DNA of 64,000 nucleotides from the NCBI RefSeq assembly GCF_001983165.1, contig NZ_MNPU01000027.1, positions 1 to 64,000 of the forward strand, read 5' to 3'. Below the pieces are notes generated by a model that was not told where the DNA came from, searched no databases, and saw only the letters and a program-made list of their open reading frames with translations. The stretch's first letter is position 1, and each line of letters begins with the position of its first letter. Position numbers and translations under genes: made by a program. Of the stretch, positions 1-8,344 are shown piece by piece. This DNA comes from Pseudomonas gessardii (lineage in GTDB: Bacteria; Pseudomonadota; Gammaproteobacteria; Pseudomonadales; Pseudomonadaceae).

Positions 1-125
1 CTCGGGCTGGTCTCGATACTGGATACGATAAACCGACTTAACCGTATAACCTGAACCGCCGTATACGGAACCGTACGTACGGTGGTGTGAGAGGACGGCG
101 GATGTGAATCCGCCTCCTACTCGAT
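1..125 (+). mobile_element. 3' end of a group II intron (domains V and VI)
   Basis: The left edge of the window ends a self-splicing group II intron lying on the + strand. Domain V is the hairpin at about 53-92: an outer stem CCGCCGTA/TACGGTGG, a two-base CG bulge and an inner stem TACGG/CCGTA. Domain VI follows at about 91-121, with stem GGCGGA/TCCGCC and an unpaired A at 119, seven bases from the proposed 3' splice end ...CTACTCGAT at 125. The sequence resembles the 3' ends of bacterial introns carrying LtrA-type reverse transcriptases, which should lie to the left of the window. The intron end is about 40 bases beyond the stop of the convergent antitoxin gene. The exact junction is inferred from the ending alone. 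Confidence 0.75.
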
Positions 126-165
126 CGGTGTAAAAGACCGCTTCAGCAGCCTTTAAGGCATGCGA

Positions 166-480
166 TCAGCTTAGCAGTGCCAATCGTTCCACTGTATCCG
201 GAAATTTTGATACCAGCCGAATCAGTGTGGCAGCCTGGGCATTGGGTCGTGCTCGGCCTTGCTCCCAGTTTTCCAGGGTGCGTGTATTGGTGCGTAGATA
301 CATGGCAAATACAGCACGGGAAAGATTGAGCTGTTGTCGTACTGCAATGACGTCTTCAGCGGTGAGAAGGGCCAGTTTGTTTTGCTGCACGGTATGAGTC
401 CGGAGTGTGACCTTGCCTTGGCGCTCGTTGGCCAATGCATCGAAGCCTTCGACCAGTTCGGAAAAAATGTCACGTTTCAT
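166..480 (-). CDS. higA2: HigA2-type antitoxin (XRE-like helix-turn-helix)
   Basis: Antitoxin of a type II toxin-antitoxin pair, 104 aa. The C-terminal half carries a helix-turn-helix of the Xre/NadS kind (QLNLSRAVFAMYLRTNTRTL, then ENWEQGRARPNAQA), which should bind the operon promoter. The N-terminal part, with MKRDIFSEL and GKVTLRTHTV, resembles Vibrio cholerae HigA2 and is expected to contact the toxin. A longer reading from 609 is possible, but the ATG at 480 overlaps the toxin stop as ATGA, which is the typical coupled arrangement. The toxin gene comes first, as in hig loci. The gene ends 40 bases from a group II intron inserted in the opposite orientation. The family assignment is from remembered motifs. 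Confidence 0.85.
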   Translation of the reverse strand: MKRDIFSELVEGFDALANERQGKVTLRTHTVQQNKLALLTAEDVIAVRQQLNLSRAVFAMYLRTNTRTLENWEQGRARPNAQAATLIRLVSKFPDTVERLALLS

Positions 481-821
481 GTGAATCCTCTCGCTTTGAT
501 TTCCCTGTCCAGCATGTGCTTGAGGGCGTGTTTGTGTTGTGGGCTCAAGTCGCTCTGCTCGTGCTTGCCGTACAGCGTGAACAGCCAAAATTGAGTGCCG
601 CCCGACCACCAGTAATAGATGACTCGTAATCCACCCCGCTTGCCTTTGTTTCGTCGTTCATCGACGAAGCGCAGCTTGCGTAACCCACCGGTCCCTTCCA
701 TCACGGCCCCCGCTTCGGGGTTCTTCATGAGTTCTTGCTGAAAGCCGTGAAACAGTTCGTCAGTCAGGTAGTCCTTGCGGTACCGCTCAAAGGGCGGCAG
801 TTCAATAAATAGAGCATCCAT
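477..821 (-). CDS. higB2: HigB2-type toxin (RelE/ParE superfamily mRNA interferase)
   Basis: Toxin partner of the downstream HigA2-like antitoxin, 114 aa. The family cleaves mRNA on the ribosome. The protein follows the V. cholerae HigB2 pattern: FIELPPFERYRKDYL at the start, FQQELMKNPEAGAVMEGTGG, then LRKLRF, a Lys/Arg-rich RNKGKRGGLRVIYYWW strand region and FWLFTLYGKHE near the end, where HigB2 has its basic and aromatic active-site residues. An open frame extends up to 968, but the ATG at 821 begins the conserved fold and gives the usual family length. The stop codon overlaps the antitoxin start by four bases. Toxin activity is inferred, not shown. Confidence 0.85.
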   Translation of the reverse strand: MDALFIELPPFERYRKDYLTDELFHGFQQELMKNPEAGAVMEGTGGLRKLRFVDERRNKGKRGGLRVIYYWWSGGTQFWLFTLYGKHEQSDLSPQHKHALKHMLDREIKARGFT

Positions 822-1005
822 GTTCTGTACGTAGCCTGCGTATAGTTTGGTGGCCCCTCTGCCAAGGGTCAAGTGACCATGACGTGGGATTCTTCCTAAA
901 GCGCATACACCATACGAGTGGCTCAGGCAGATAGATGCCAGACACAGAGGCATTTTCGTAAGGAACATTCCTTGAGCCGGGCAGGGAACTTTAACCTTTG
1001 CCAGA
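822..1005. other. Intergenic region upstream of higB2
   Basis: No convincing gene. On the minus strand there is a possible promoter for the toxin-antitoxin pair: TTGGCA, a 15-base spacer and TATACG just upstream of the toxin start. The spacer is short, so this is only a suggestion. Confidence 0.35.
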
Positions 1006-1034
1006 AACGCAAAACGGCACCCGAAGGTGCCGTT
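1006..1034 (-). terminator. Terminator of the nuo operon
   Basis: A perfect 9-bp stem AACGGCACC/GGTGCCGTT with a four-base loop, followed on the minus strand by TTTTGCGTTT. It lies 26 bases after the nuoN stop, as expected for a Rho-independent terminator of the operon. Confidence 0.8.
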
Positions 1035-1059
1035 CTGTTTACTGCTGGCTGCTAGGTAA

Positions 1060-2523
1060 TCAACCCGCCATCACCGCATGCTGCACCAGGGTGAGCAACG
1101 GTTGTGGGTAGACACCCAGGAAGAACGCCAGCAGGGCAATGGCCAGCAGCATCACGCCACCGGCTTTCTGTTCCCAGTGCAGCTCGGCGTCCACACGGCG
1201 CAGGTTTGGCTCGATCAGGTACAAGGTAACCATCACGCGCAGGTAGTAGAACACGCCGATGGCGCTGCCCAGTACCAGGGAGGCCACCAGCCACCATTCG
1301 TGGGCTTCGACACCGGTCGCGACGATGTAGAACTTGCCGATAAAACCTGCGGTCAGCGGGATACCAGCCAGGGACAGCATCATCACGGTCAGTACGGCGG
1401 TCAGGTACGGACGGCGCCAGAACAGGCCGCGGTATTCGTACAGGGCGTCGGCGTCACGGCCTTTGTAAGGCGAGGACATCAGGGTGATCACGCCGAACGC
1501 GCCGAGGCTGGTGATCACGTAGGTGACCAGGTACACGCCAATCGCTTCCACGGCCAGGCCCTTGCTCGCCACCAGGGCGATCAGCAGGTAGCCGAAGTGT
1601 GCGATGGACGAGTAACCCAGCAGACGCTTGAGGTTGTTCTGGGTCAGGGCCAGCAGGTTGCCGAACAGGATCGACGCAATGGCGATCACGGTCAGTACGT
1701 CGCTCAGCACACCGGTGTTGGCGGCGGGGGAGATCTGGAACAGACGCACCATCACCGCAAACACTGCAACCTTCGACGCAGTAGCCAGGAATGCGGCTAC
1801 CGGCGCCGGGGCGCCTTCGTACACGTCTGGGGTCCACAGGTGGAAGGGGACCAGCGACAGCTTGAACGCCAGGCCGATCAGCATCATGGCCAGGCCCAGT
1901 TGGGCGATTGGCGCAGGCATGCTGGTGGCGGCCAGGGCGTGACCGATACCGCTGAAGCTCAGGCTGCCGGCTTCGGCGTAGAGCAGGGCCATACCGAACA
2001 ACAGGAACGCGGAACCTGCAGCCGACAGCACCATGTACTTGATGCCGGCTTCCAGGGAGCGCTTGTTGAAGAAGGCGTAGGCCACCAGGCCGTAGGTCGG
2101 GATCGACAGCAGTTCCAGGCCGATGAACAAGCCGGCCAGGTGCTGCGCGCTGACCAGCACGATACCGCCGGCCGCCGCCAGTAGGATCAGCAGGTACAGC
2201 TCTTCGCGGTTGCCCGGGTAGCCGGTGCCGCCTTCGCCGAGGTAGGCATGGGCGAGGGTGACGCAGGCCAGTGTCGCAACCAGGATCAACGCGGTGTACA
2301 GCAGCGCGAAGTCATCGATCATGACCAGCGGGGTCACCGCCAGCGGGGCAACCTTGAGTGCCGGGATAATCGACAGCAGGGCCAGGTTCAGGCCTGCGGT
2401 AGACAGCAGGAACGTCTGTGAGTGATTGCGGCGCCAGGCGATTGCCAGCATCACCACCACAATGGTGAGGCTGGTAATCAGCAGCGGCGCAAGCGCGATA
2501 AAGTGTTGGATCGTGAATTCCAT
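1060..2523 (-). CDS. nuoN: NADH-quinone oxidoreductase subunit N
   Basis: Membrane subunit of respiratory complex I and one of its three antiporter-like proton channels; 487 aa and almost entirely hydrophobic with about 14 predicted helices. Channel residues typical of the family are visible: the Glu in GLELLSIPTY (about residue 137) and the Lys in KLSLVPFHLWTPDVYEG (about 222), followed by a second buried Lys near 251. It is the last gene of the nuo operon, 7 bases after nuoM, and is followed by a strong terminator. Length and motif order match full-length NuoN, with no sign of damage. Confidence 0.98.
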   Translation of the reverse strand: MEFTIQHFIALAPLLITSLTIVVVMLAIAWRRNHSQTFLLSTAGLNLALLSIIPALKVAPLAVTPLVMIDDFALLYTALILVATLACVTLAHAYLGEGGTGYPGNREELYLLILLAAAGGIVLVSAQHLAGLFIGLELLSIPTYGLVAYAFFNKRSLEAGIKYMVLSAAGSAFLLFGMALLYAEAGSLSFSGIGHALAATSMPAPIAQLGLAMMLIGLAFKLSLVPFHLWTPDVYEGAPAPVAAFLATASKVAVFAVMVRLFQISPAANTGVLSDVLTVIAIASILFGNLLALTQNNLKRLLGYSSIAHFGYLLIALVASKGLAVEAIGVYLVTYVITSLGAFGVITLMSSPYKGRDADALYEYRGLFWRRPYLTAVLTVMMLSLAGIPLTAGFIGKFYIVATGVEAHEWWLVASLVLGSAIGVFYYLRVMVTLYLIEPNLRRVDAELHWEQKAGGVMLLAIALLAFFLGVYPQPLLTLVQHAVMAG

Positions 2524-2530
2524 AGCGCTC

Positions 2531-4063
2531 TTACCGGGCCGAAGCGAGTTGAGTGAAGGCGGTGCTCAACCACTGCTGCACGCCATGCATCGTGGCGGCA
2601 GAGGTGTCGAGGAACGGTTGCGGATACACGCCGATATACACCAGCAATGCCGCAAGGCCGAGCACCATGATCAGTTCGCGAGCATCCATCCCTTTGAGGA
2701 CGGCGTCCGACTTGGTCGGGCCGAAGTAGGCGCGGTGGATCATGATCAGCGAGTAGACCGAACCGAACACCAGGCCGGAGGTGGCAATCGCGGTGATCCA
2801 TGGCGCACTGACGAAGCTGCCCATCAGGATCAGGAACTCACCGACGAAGTTGCCGGTACCCGGCAAGCCCAGGGACGCAGCGGCAAAGAACAGGCTGATT
2901 GCCGGCAGGTAGGCGATACGCGACCAGATGCCGCCCATTTCACGCATGTCACGGGTGTGCAGGCGCTCGTACAGTTGGCCACTGAGGATAAACAGCGCGG
3001 CGGCTGAAACACCGTGAGCCAGCATCTGGATCACCGCGCCTTGCAACGCCAGCTGGCTGCCGGAGTAGATGCCGATCAGTACGAAACCCATGTGGGAAAC
3101 GGACGAGAAGGCAATCAGACGCTTAATGTCGGTTTGCGCGAAGGCCAGGAACGCACCGTAGAAGATCCCGATCAGGCCCAGGGTCATGGCAATCGGCGCA
3201 AACTCGGCCGAAGCATTCGGGAACAGCGGCAGGGCGAAACGCAGCAGGCCGTAGGCCGCCGTCTTCAACAGGATACCGGCCAGGTCCACGGAACCTGCGG
3301 TGGGCGCCTGGGCGTGAGCGTCAGGCAACCAGGAGTGGAACGGCACCACCGGCAGTTTCACCGCGAAGGCGATGAAGAAACCGAGCATGAGGATGTACTC
3401 GGTGGTCATCGACATCTTGGTTTTCAACAGGTCGGCGTAGTTGAAGGTAATCACGCCGGTGTTGTTGAAGTTGACCAGGACCAGGCCCAGGATCGCCACC
3501 AACATGATCAGGCCGGAAGCCTGGGTGAAGATGAAGAACTTGGTCGCCGCGTAGATCCGGGTTTTCTTGCCGTCCGAAGAACTGTGACCCCAGAGCGCGA
3601 TGAGGAAGTACATCGGCACCAGCATCATTTCCCAGAAGAAGAAGAACATGAACAGGTCGAGGGCGAGGAACACGCCGACCACGCCGCCCAGGATCCACAT
3701 CAGGTTCAGGTGGAAGAAACCCACGTGACGCTCGATTTCTTTCCAGGAGCAGAGTACCGAGAGGATACCCAGCAGGCCGGTCAGCAGGATCATCAACAGC
3801 GACAGGCCATCGAGGGCCAGGTGCACGTTGATGCCGAAGCGTTCGATCCAGACGTGCTTGAATTCAAGCGCGAAGGTTGGATCGACACCCGGTGCCGGAG
3901 CAAATGAATAGTCGCCATGGGCCCACAGCCAGAGGCCGAGTGCGAGTTCCAGGGACATGGTCAGCAACGCAATCCAGCGGGGCAGGGTAGCGCCGAAGCG
4001 CTCGCCCATCCAGCAGAGCAGGCCGCCGATAAAGGGGATCAGGATTAGCCAGGGCAGAATCAT
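2531..4063 (-). CDS. nuoM: NADH-quinone oxidoreductase subunit M
   Basis: Antiporter-like proton-pumping subunit of complex I in the inner membrane, 510 aa. The conserved channel glutamate is in FFFWEMMLVPMY at residue 145 (equivalent to E. coli Glu144). The transmembrane helix 7-8 region AVKLPVVPFHSWLPDAHAQA carries the conserved lysine, and HMGFVLIGIYSG follows. The protein is full length for the family. It lies 39 bases downstream of nuoL and 7 bases before nuoN, so all three pumping subunits are transcribed together at the distal end of the operon. Confidence 0.98.
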   Translation of the reverse strand: MILPWLILIPFIGGLLCWMGERFGATLPRWIALLTMSLELALGLWLWAHGDYSFAPAPGVDPTFALEFKHVWIERFGINVHLALDGLSLLMILLTGLLGILSVLCSWKEIERHVGFFHLNLMWILGGVVGVFLALDLFMFFFFWEMMLVPMYFLIALWGHSSSDGKKTRIYAATKFFIFTQASGLIMLVAILGLVLVNFNNTGVITFNYADLLKTKMSMTTEYILMLGFFIAFAVKLPVVPFHSWLPDAHAQAPTAGSVDLAGILLKTAAYGLLRFALPLFPNASAEFAPIAMTLGLIGIFYGAFLAFAQTDIKRLIAFSSVSHMGFVLIGIYSGSQLALQGAVIQMLAHGVSAAALFILSGQLYERLHTRDMREMGGIWSRIAYLPAISLFFAAASLGLPGTGNFVGEFLILMGSFVSAPWITAIATSGLVFGSVYSLIMIHRAYFGPTKSDAVLKGMDARELIMVLGLAALLVYIGVYPQPFLDTSAATMHGVQQWLSTAFTQLASAR

Positions 4064-4102
4064 GACGGGCTCGTTTCCTTTCGCAAGTTCGCAAAGTTCA
4101 TA

Positions 4103-5956
4103 TCAGACCGCTACCACTACGATGGCGCCGATCACCAACACGGCACCGGCCGCCATGGAAGCTGCATACCAACGCAATTGGCCGGTCTCGGTGCGGCTCA
4201 GGGCGGTGTGACCGGCCTTGGCGGCACGCGGGATCAAACCGATGGTCTGGTCGAGCGGGTCTTTGCGCAGTACATGGCTGATCGCAAGGTAAGGCTTGAC
4301 GAACAGTTTGTCGTAGATCCAGTCGAAGCCCCAGGCGGCGAACCACCAGGCCGAAAGGAATCGGCCAATGCCACTGTTGGCCACGGCGGTGACCAAGCGA
4401 CGCTTGCCGAGGAACAACAGGGCCGCCAGCAGGATCCCGGCGATGGCGATGGCGCCCGAGGCGATTTCCAGGCTGTGCTTGGCGTCGCCGCCGGCATGCC
4501 CGACGCTTTGTGGCAGTACGCCGGCCAGTGGCGGAGTGATCATGGCGCCGACGAAGGTCGACAGGATGATCAGCACCGACAGCGGCAGCCAGTGGGAAAT
4601 GCCGTGGCCTGCGTGGGCTTCGGTCTTGGCTTCACCGTGGAACGTGATGAAGATCAGGCGGAAGGTGTACAGCGAGGTCATGAACGCGCCAACCAGACCG
4701 GCGTACAGCAGGCCCTGGTTACCGCTGGCAAAGGCTTCCCAGAGGATTTCGTCTTTGGAGTAGAAACCTGCGGTCACCAGTGGCAGGGCTGCCAGCGCGG
4801 CACCACCGACGATGAAGCTGGCGTAGGCCAACGGCAGTTTCTTCCACAGGCCGCCCATCTTGAAGATGTTCTGCTCGTGGTGGCAGGCAACGATCACCGC
4901 ACCGGACGCCAGGAACAGCAGGGCCTTGAAGAAGGCGTGGGTCATCAGGTGGAAGATTGCGCCGTCCCAGGCACCGACGCCCAGGGCCAGGAACATGTAG
5001 CCGATCTGGCTCATGGTCGAGTAGGCGAGGATGCGCTTGATGTCGGTCTGCACCAGCGCGGCAAAGCCGGCCAGCACCAGGGTCACGCCGCCCACCAGGC
5101 CCACCAGGTGCAGGATTTCCGGCGCCAGGGTGAACAGGCCGTGGGTACGGGCGATCAGGTAGACACCGGCGGTCACCATGGTGGCGGCGTGGATCAGTGC
5201 CGACACCGGGGTAGGACCGGCCATGGCGTCTGCCAGCCAGGTTTGCAGTGGCAGTTGTGCTGATTTACCGACAGCGCCGCCCAGCAGCATCAGGGTCGCC
5301 AGGGTGATCCAGAAGTCGCCGACCTGGAACTTCTGCGGTGCCAGCACCAGCAGTTCCTGGATATTCAGCGTGCCCACCTGTTGGAACAGGATGAACAGGC
5401 CGATGGCCATGAACACGTCGCCGATCCGGGTCACGACAAAGGCCTTGAGGGCCGCGTTACCGTTGTTGCGGTTGCTGTAGTAGAAACCGATCAACAGGTA
5501 CGAGCACAGGCCCACGCCTTCCCAGCCGAAGTACAGGAACAACAGGTTATCGCCCAGCACCAGGAACAGCATGCTGGCGATAAACAGGTTGGTGTAGGCA
5601 AAGAAGCGCGAGTAACCGGCCTCGCCACGCATGTACCAGGACGCGAACAGGTGGATCAGGAAACCCACGCCCACCACCACGCCGAGCATGGTGATCGACA
5701 GGCCGTCGACGTAGAGGGCGAAGTCAGGCTTGAAGCCCTCGACCGCCATCCATTGCCACAGCACCAGGGTGTAGTGACCGGCTTCGGGCGGCGCCACGTT
5801 GAACTGCCAGATGACGTAGGCGGCGACAATCGCCGACAGGCCAATGGAACCCACGCCGACCAGGGCCGAGAGGTTTTCCGACCAGCGTCCACGGGAGAAC
5901 GACAGCAGCAGGAAACCGATCAGGGGAAATACGAAAGTCAGAAAGATCATGTTCAT
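4103..5956 (-). CDS. nuoL: NADH-quinone oxidoreductase subunit L
   Basis: Largest antiporter-like proton pump of complex I, 617 aa. The core has the family signatures FGWEGVGLCSYLLIGFYY (channel Glu) and KSAQLPLQTWLADAMAGPTP (channel Lys), then HAATMVTAGVYLIAR. The C-terminal part, with about 100 residues ending in a last membrane segment GAVLVIGAIVVVAV, corresponds to the long lateral helix that clamps NuoN, M and L together. The ATG at 5956 overlaps the nuoK stop as ATGA, indicating translational coupling. A second ATG two codons inside is possible. Confidence 0.98.
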   Translation of the reverse strand: MNMIFLTFVFPLIGFLLLSFSRGRWSENLSALVGVGSIGLSAIVAAYVIWQFNVAPPEAGHYTLVLWQWMAVEGFKPDFALYVDGLSITMLGVVVGVGFLIHLFASWYMRGEAGYSRFFAYTNLFIASMLFLVLGDNLLFLYFGWEGVGLCSYLLIGFYYSNRNNGNAALKAFVVTRIGDVFMAIGLFILFQQVGTLNIQELLVLAPQKFQVGDFWITLATLMLLGGAVGKSAQLPLQTWLADAMAGPTPVSALIHAATMVTAGVYLIARTHGLFTLAPEILHLVGLVGGVTLVLAGFAALVQTDIKRILAYSTMSQIGYMFLALGVGAWDGAIFHLMTHAFFKALLFLASGAVIVACHHEQNIFKMGGLWKKLPLAYASFIVGGAALAALPLVTAGFYSKDEILWEAFASGNQGLLYAGLVGAFMTSLYTFRLIFITFHGEAKTEAHAGHGISHWLPLSVLIILSTFVGAMITPPLAGVLPQSVGHAGGDAKHSLEIASGAIAIAGILLAALLFLGKRRLVTAVANSGIGRFLSAWWFAAWGFDWIYDKLFVKPYLAISHVLRKDPLDQTIGLIPRAAKAGHTALSRTETGQLRWYAASMAAGAVLVIGAIVVVAV

Positions 5957-6261
5957 CCGCGCATCTCACTGGCAGCGTCGATATCAAGCGTGTGGAAGCG
6001 ACGATACAGTTGCAACAGGATCGCCAGGCCAATACTGGCCTCGGCAGCTGCCAGGCTGATCACCAGGATGAACATTACTTGCCCATCCGGCTGGCCCCAA
6101 CGCGCACCCGCCACGATGAAGGCCAGTGCAGCAGCGTTCATCATGATTTCCAGGCTCATCAACACGAACAGAATGTTACGGCGAACCATCAGGCCGACCA
6201 GGCCAAGGCAGAACAGGATGCCGGCGACCGCCAGACCATGCTCCAAAGGGATAGCAGGCAT
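5953..6261 (-). CDS. nuoK: NADH-quinone oxidoreductase subunit K
   Basis: Small three-helix membrane subunit of complex I, 102 aa with the start chosen here. The essential acidic residues are in MSLEIMMNAAALAF and LAAAEASIGLAIL (equivalents of E. coli Glu36 and Glu72). Two starts are possible. The ATG at 6267 overlaps the nuoJ stop, but the AAGGAG Shine-Dalgarno is only 2 bases from it. The same site is 8 bases from the ATG at 6261, and that start gives MPAIPLEHGL, the length known for Pseudomonas NuoK. I therefore prefer 6261. The stop overlaps the nuoL start by four bases. Confidence 0.95.
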   Translation of the reverse strand: MPAIPLEHGLAVAGILFCLGLVGLMVRRNILFVLMSLEIMMNAAALAFIVAGARWGQPDGQVMFILVISLAAAEASIGLAILLQLYRRFHTLDIDAASEMRG

Positions 6262-6263
6262 CG

Positions 6264-6767
6264 TCATTGCTCCTTGGCTTCGTTGCGGCCCAAGTGGAAG
6301 GCCGTGATGGCTGCGGCGAGCAGCAGCATCGAAGCCAGTTCGACCACCAGCAGGTACGGGCCGAACAGGCTGATGCCCACGGCCTTGGCGTCTACGGTGG
6401 TGTGGCCGATGGCCTGGCCGCTCTGGTGAGCGAACAGCACATACAGCAGTTCACCCAGCAGCAGCGCTGCCAGGATCACTGGGCCAAGCCAGATGCCGGG
6501 CTTGAGCCAGACGCGCTCCTGGGCGACCGAAGCCGGCCCCAGGTTGAGCATCATCACCACAAACACGAACAGCACCATGATGGCGCCAGCGTAGGCGATC
6601 ACTTCCAGTACACCGGCAAACGGTGCGCCGAGGCTGAAAAAGGTCATGGCCACGGCGATCAGCGAAATGATCAGGTAGAGCAGGGCGTGCACAGGGTTGG
6701 TGTTGGTGATCACGCGAAGCGTGGACACAACCGCGATACCCGATGCGAAATAGAAAGCGAATTCCAT
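6264..6767 (-). CDS. nuoJ: NADH-quinone oxidoreductase subunit J
   Basis: Five-helix membrane subunit of complex I near the quinone site and proton-transfer path, 167 aa. The family region is visible in LLYLIISLIAVAMTFFSLGAP and in the following helix AYAGAIMVLFVFVVMMLNLG, whose pi-bulge helix is typical of NuoJ. The gene sits 9 bases after nuoI, and its stop nearly abuts the nuoK start. It is full length and hydrophobic throughout, apart from a loop around residues 80-115. Confidence 0.97.
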   Translation of the reverse strand: MEFAFYFASGIAVVSTLRVITNTNPVHALLYLIISLIAVAMTFFSLGAPFAGVLEVIAYAGAIMVLFVFVVMMLNLGPASVAQERVWLKPGIWLGPVILAALLLGELLYVLFAHQSGQAIGHTTVDAKAVGISLFGPYLLVVELASMLLLAAAITAFHLGRNEAKEQ

Positions 6768-6776
6768 CTTTCTTCC

Positions 6777-7325
6777 TTAAGGCAGCAAGCTCTTCACGTT
6801 GATCGGCTCGGCTTCGTTTTGTGCGGCGCCTTTCGGCTTACCGGCAACGGCCATACCTGCAACACGATAGAAGTTGTAATCAGGGTTTTTACCGGTACCT
6901 GCGATCAAAAGATCTTCTTTCTCGTACACCAGGTCCTGACGTTTGAACTCGGCCATCTCGAAATCCGGTGTCAGCTGGATCGCGGTGGTCGGGCAAGCTT
7001 CCTCGCAGAGGCCGCAGAAAATGCAGCGCGAGAAGTTGATGCGGAAGAAGTCCGGGTACCAGCGACCGTCTTCGGTTTCAGCTTTCTGCAGGGAGATGCA
7101 ACCCACCGGGCACGCCACGGCGCACAGGTTGCAGGCTACGCAACGCTCTTCGCCGTCGGGGTCGCGGGTCAGTACGATGCGGCCGCGATAGCGCGGCGGC
7201 AGGTACACCGCTTCTTCCGGGTATTGCAGGGTGTCGCGTTTGCGAAAGCCGTGACCGAACACCATCACCAGGCTTCGCAACTGGGTACCGGTACCCTTAA
7301 CGATGTCGCCAATATATTTGAACAT
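6777..7325 (-). CDS. nuoI: NADH-quinone oxidoreductase subunit I (2 x [4Fe-4S])
   Basis: Peripheral-arm subunit carrying iron-sulfur clusters N6a and N6b, which pass electrons from NuoG to NuoB. The two ferredoxin-type motifs are clear: CVACNLCAVACPVGC and CIFCGLCEEACPTTA, each with the CxxCxxCxxxCP spacing. The protein is 182 aa. It has a soluble C-terminal tail with no further motif. It lies 11 bases after nuoH and 9 bases before nuoJ. Confidence 0.98.
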   Translation of the reverse strand: MFKYIGDIVKGTGTQLRSLVMVFGHGFRKRDTLQYPEEAVYLPPRYRGRIVLTRDPDGEERCVACNLCAVACPVGCISLQKAETEDGRWYPDFFRINFSRCIFCGLCEEACPTTAIQLTPDFEMAEFKRQDLVYEKEDLLIAGTGKNPDYNFYRVAGMAVAGKPKGAAQNEAEPINVKSLLP

Positions 7326-7336
7326 GGGTCAAATCC

Positions 7337-8344
7337 TCACTGAACCGCGCCCGCTGGCGTGTTCAACAACACAACGGCAGCAGTCACCAGCAAATTGATC
7401 AGGGTCAGCGGCAGGCAGAAGCGCCAGCTGAAATCCATCACCTGGTCGTATCGTGGACGCGGAATGGAAGCGCGCAGCAGGATAAACAACATGATGAAGA
7501 ACGCGGTCTTGAGGAAGAACCAGAAGAACGCCAACTGCGGCAGGATACCGAACGGACCGTGCCAGCCGCCGAAGAACAGCGTGACCAGCAGGGCCGAGAT
7601 CAAGATGATGCCGATGTACTCACCCACGAAGAACATGCCCCATTTCATGCCGGCGTATTCAATGTGGTAACCGTCGGCCAGTTCCTGCTCCGCTTCCGGC
7701 TGGTCGAAGGGGTGACGGTGAGTCACGGCCACGCCAGCAATGAAGAAGGTACAGAAGCCGAAGAACTGCGGAATGATGAACCACAGGTTCTGCGCCTGGT
7801 ACTCGACGATGTCGCGCATGTTGAACGAGCCCACCTGCACCACGATGCCCATCAGCGCCAGGCCCATGAACACTTCGTAGGACACAGTCTGGGCCGAGGC
7901 CCGCAAGCTGCCCAGCAGGGCGAACTTGTTGTTACTGGCCCAGCCGGCGAACAGCACCGCGTAGACCGACAAACCGGCCATGGCGAAGAAGAACAGCAAG
8001 CCGATGTTCAGGTCCGCCACGCCCCAGGTCGGGGTGATCGGGATGATCGCGAAGGCGATCAGCAAGGCGCTCATGGCCACGACCGGTGCCAGGGTGAAGA
8101 TCACCTTGTCGGCAAACGGCGGGGTCCAGTCTTCCTTGAAGAACATTTTCAGCATGTCGGCAGCGATCTGGAACATACCAAATGGGCCAACGCGGTTCGG
8201 ACCGTAACGGTCCTGCCACCAGCCCAGCAGGCGACGTTCGACGAAGCTGAGCAGGGCGCCCGCGACGACCACGGCCAACAGGATCACGATGGCCTTGACG
8301 ACCGAGATGATCACGTCGATCACTTCAGGGGTGAACCAGGTCAT
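7337..8344 (-). CDS. nuoH: NADH-quinone oxidoreductase subunit H
   Basis: Membrane subunit forming the floor of the quinone chamber of complex I, 335 aa with about eight helices. Signatures are ERRLLGWWQDRYGPNRVGP near the N terminus and FDQPEAEQELADGYHIEYAG, the acid-rich loop facing the quinone site, followed by WGMFFVGEY. The C-terminal RPRYDQVMDFSWRFCLPL is also typical. Its start overlaps the nuoG stop as ATGA, indicating coupled translation. Confidence 0.98.
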   Translation of the reverse strand: MTWFTPEVIDVIISVVKAIVILLAVVVAGALLSFVERRLLGWWQDRYGPNRVGPFGMFQIAADMLKMFFKEDWTPPFADKVIFTLAPVVAMSALLIAFAIIPITPTWGVADLNIGLLFFFAMAGLSVYAVLFAGWASNNKFALLGSLRASAQTVSYEVFMGLALMGIVVQVGSFNMRDIVEYQAQNLWFIIPQFFGFCTFFIAGVAVTHRHPFDQPEAEQELADGYHIEYAGMKWGMFFVGEYIGIILISALLVTLFFGGWHGPFGILPQLAFFWFFLKTAFFIMLFILLRASIPRPRYDQVMDFSWRFCLPLTLINLLVTAAVVLLNTPAGAVQ

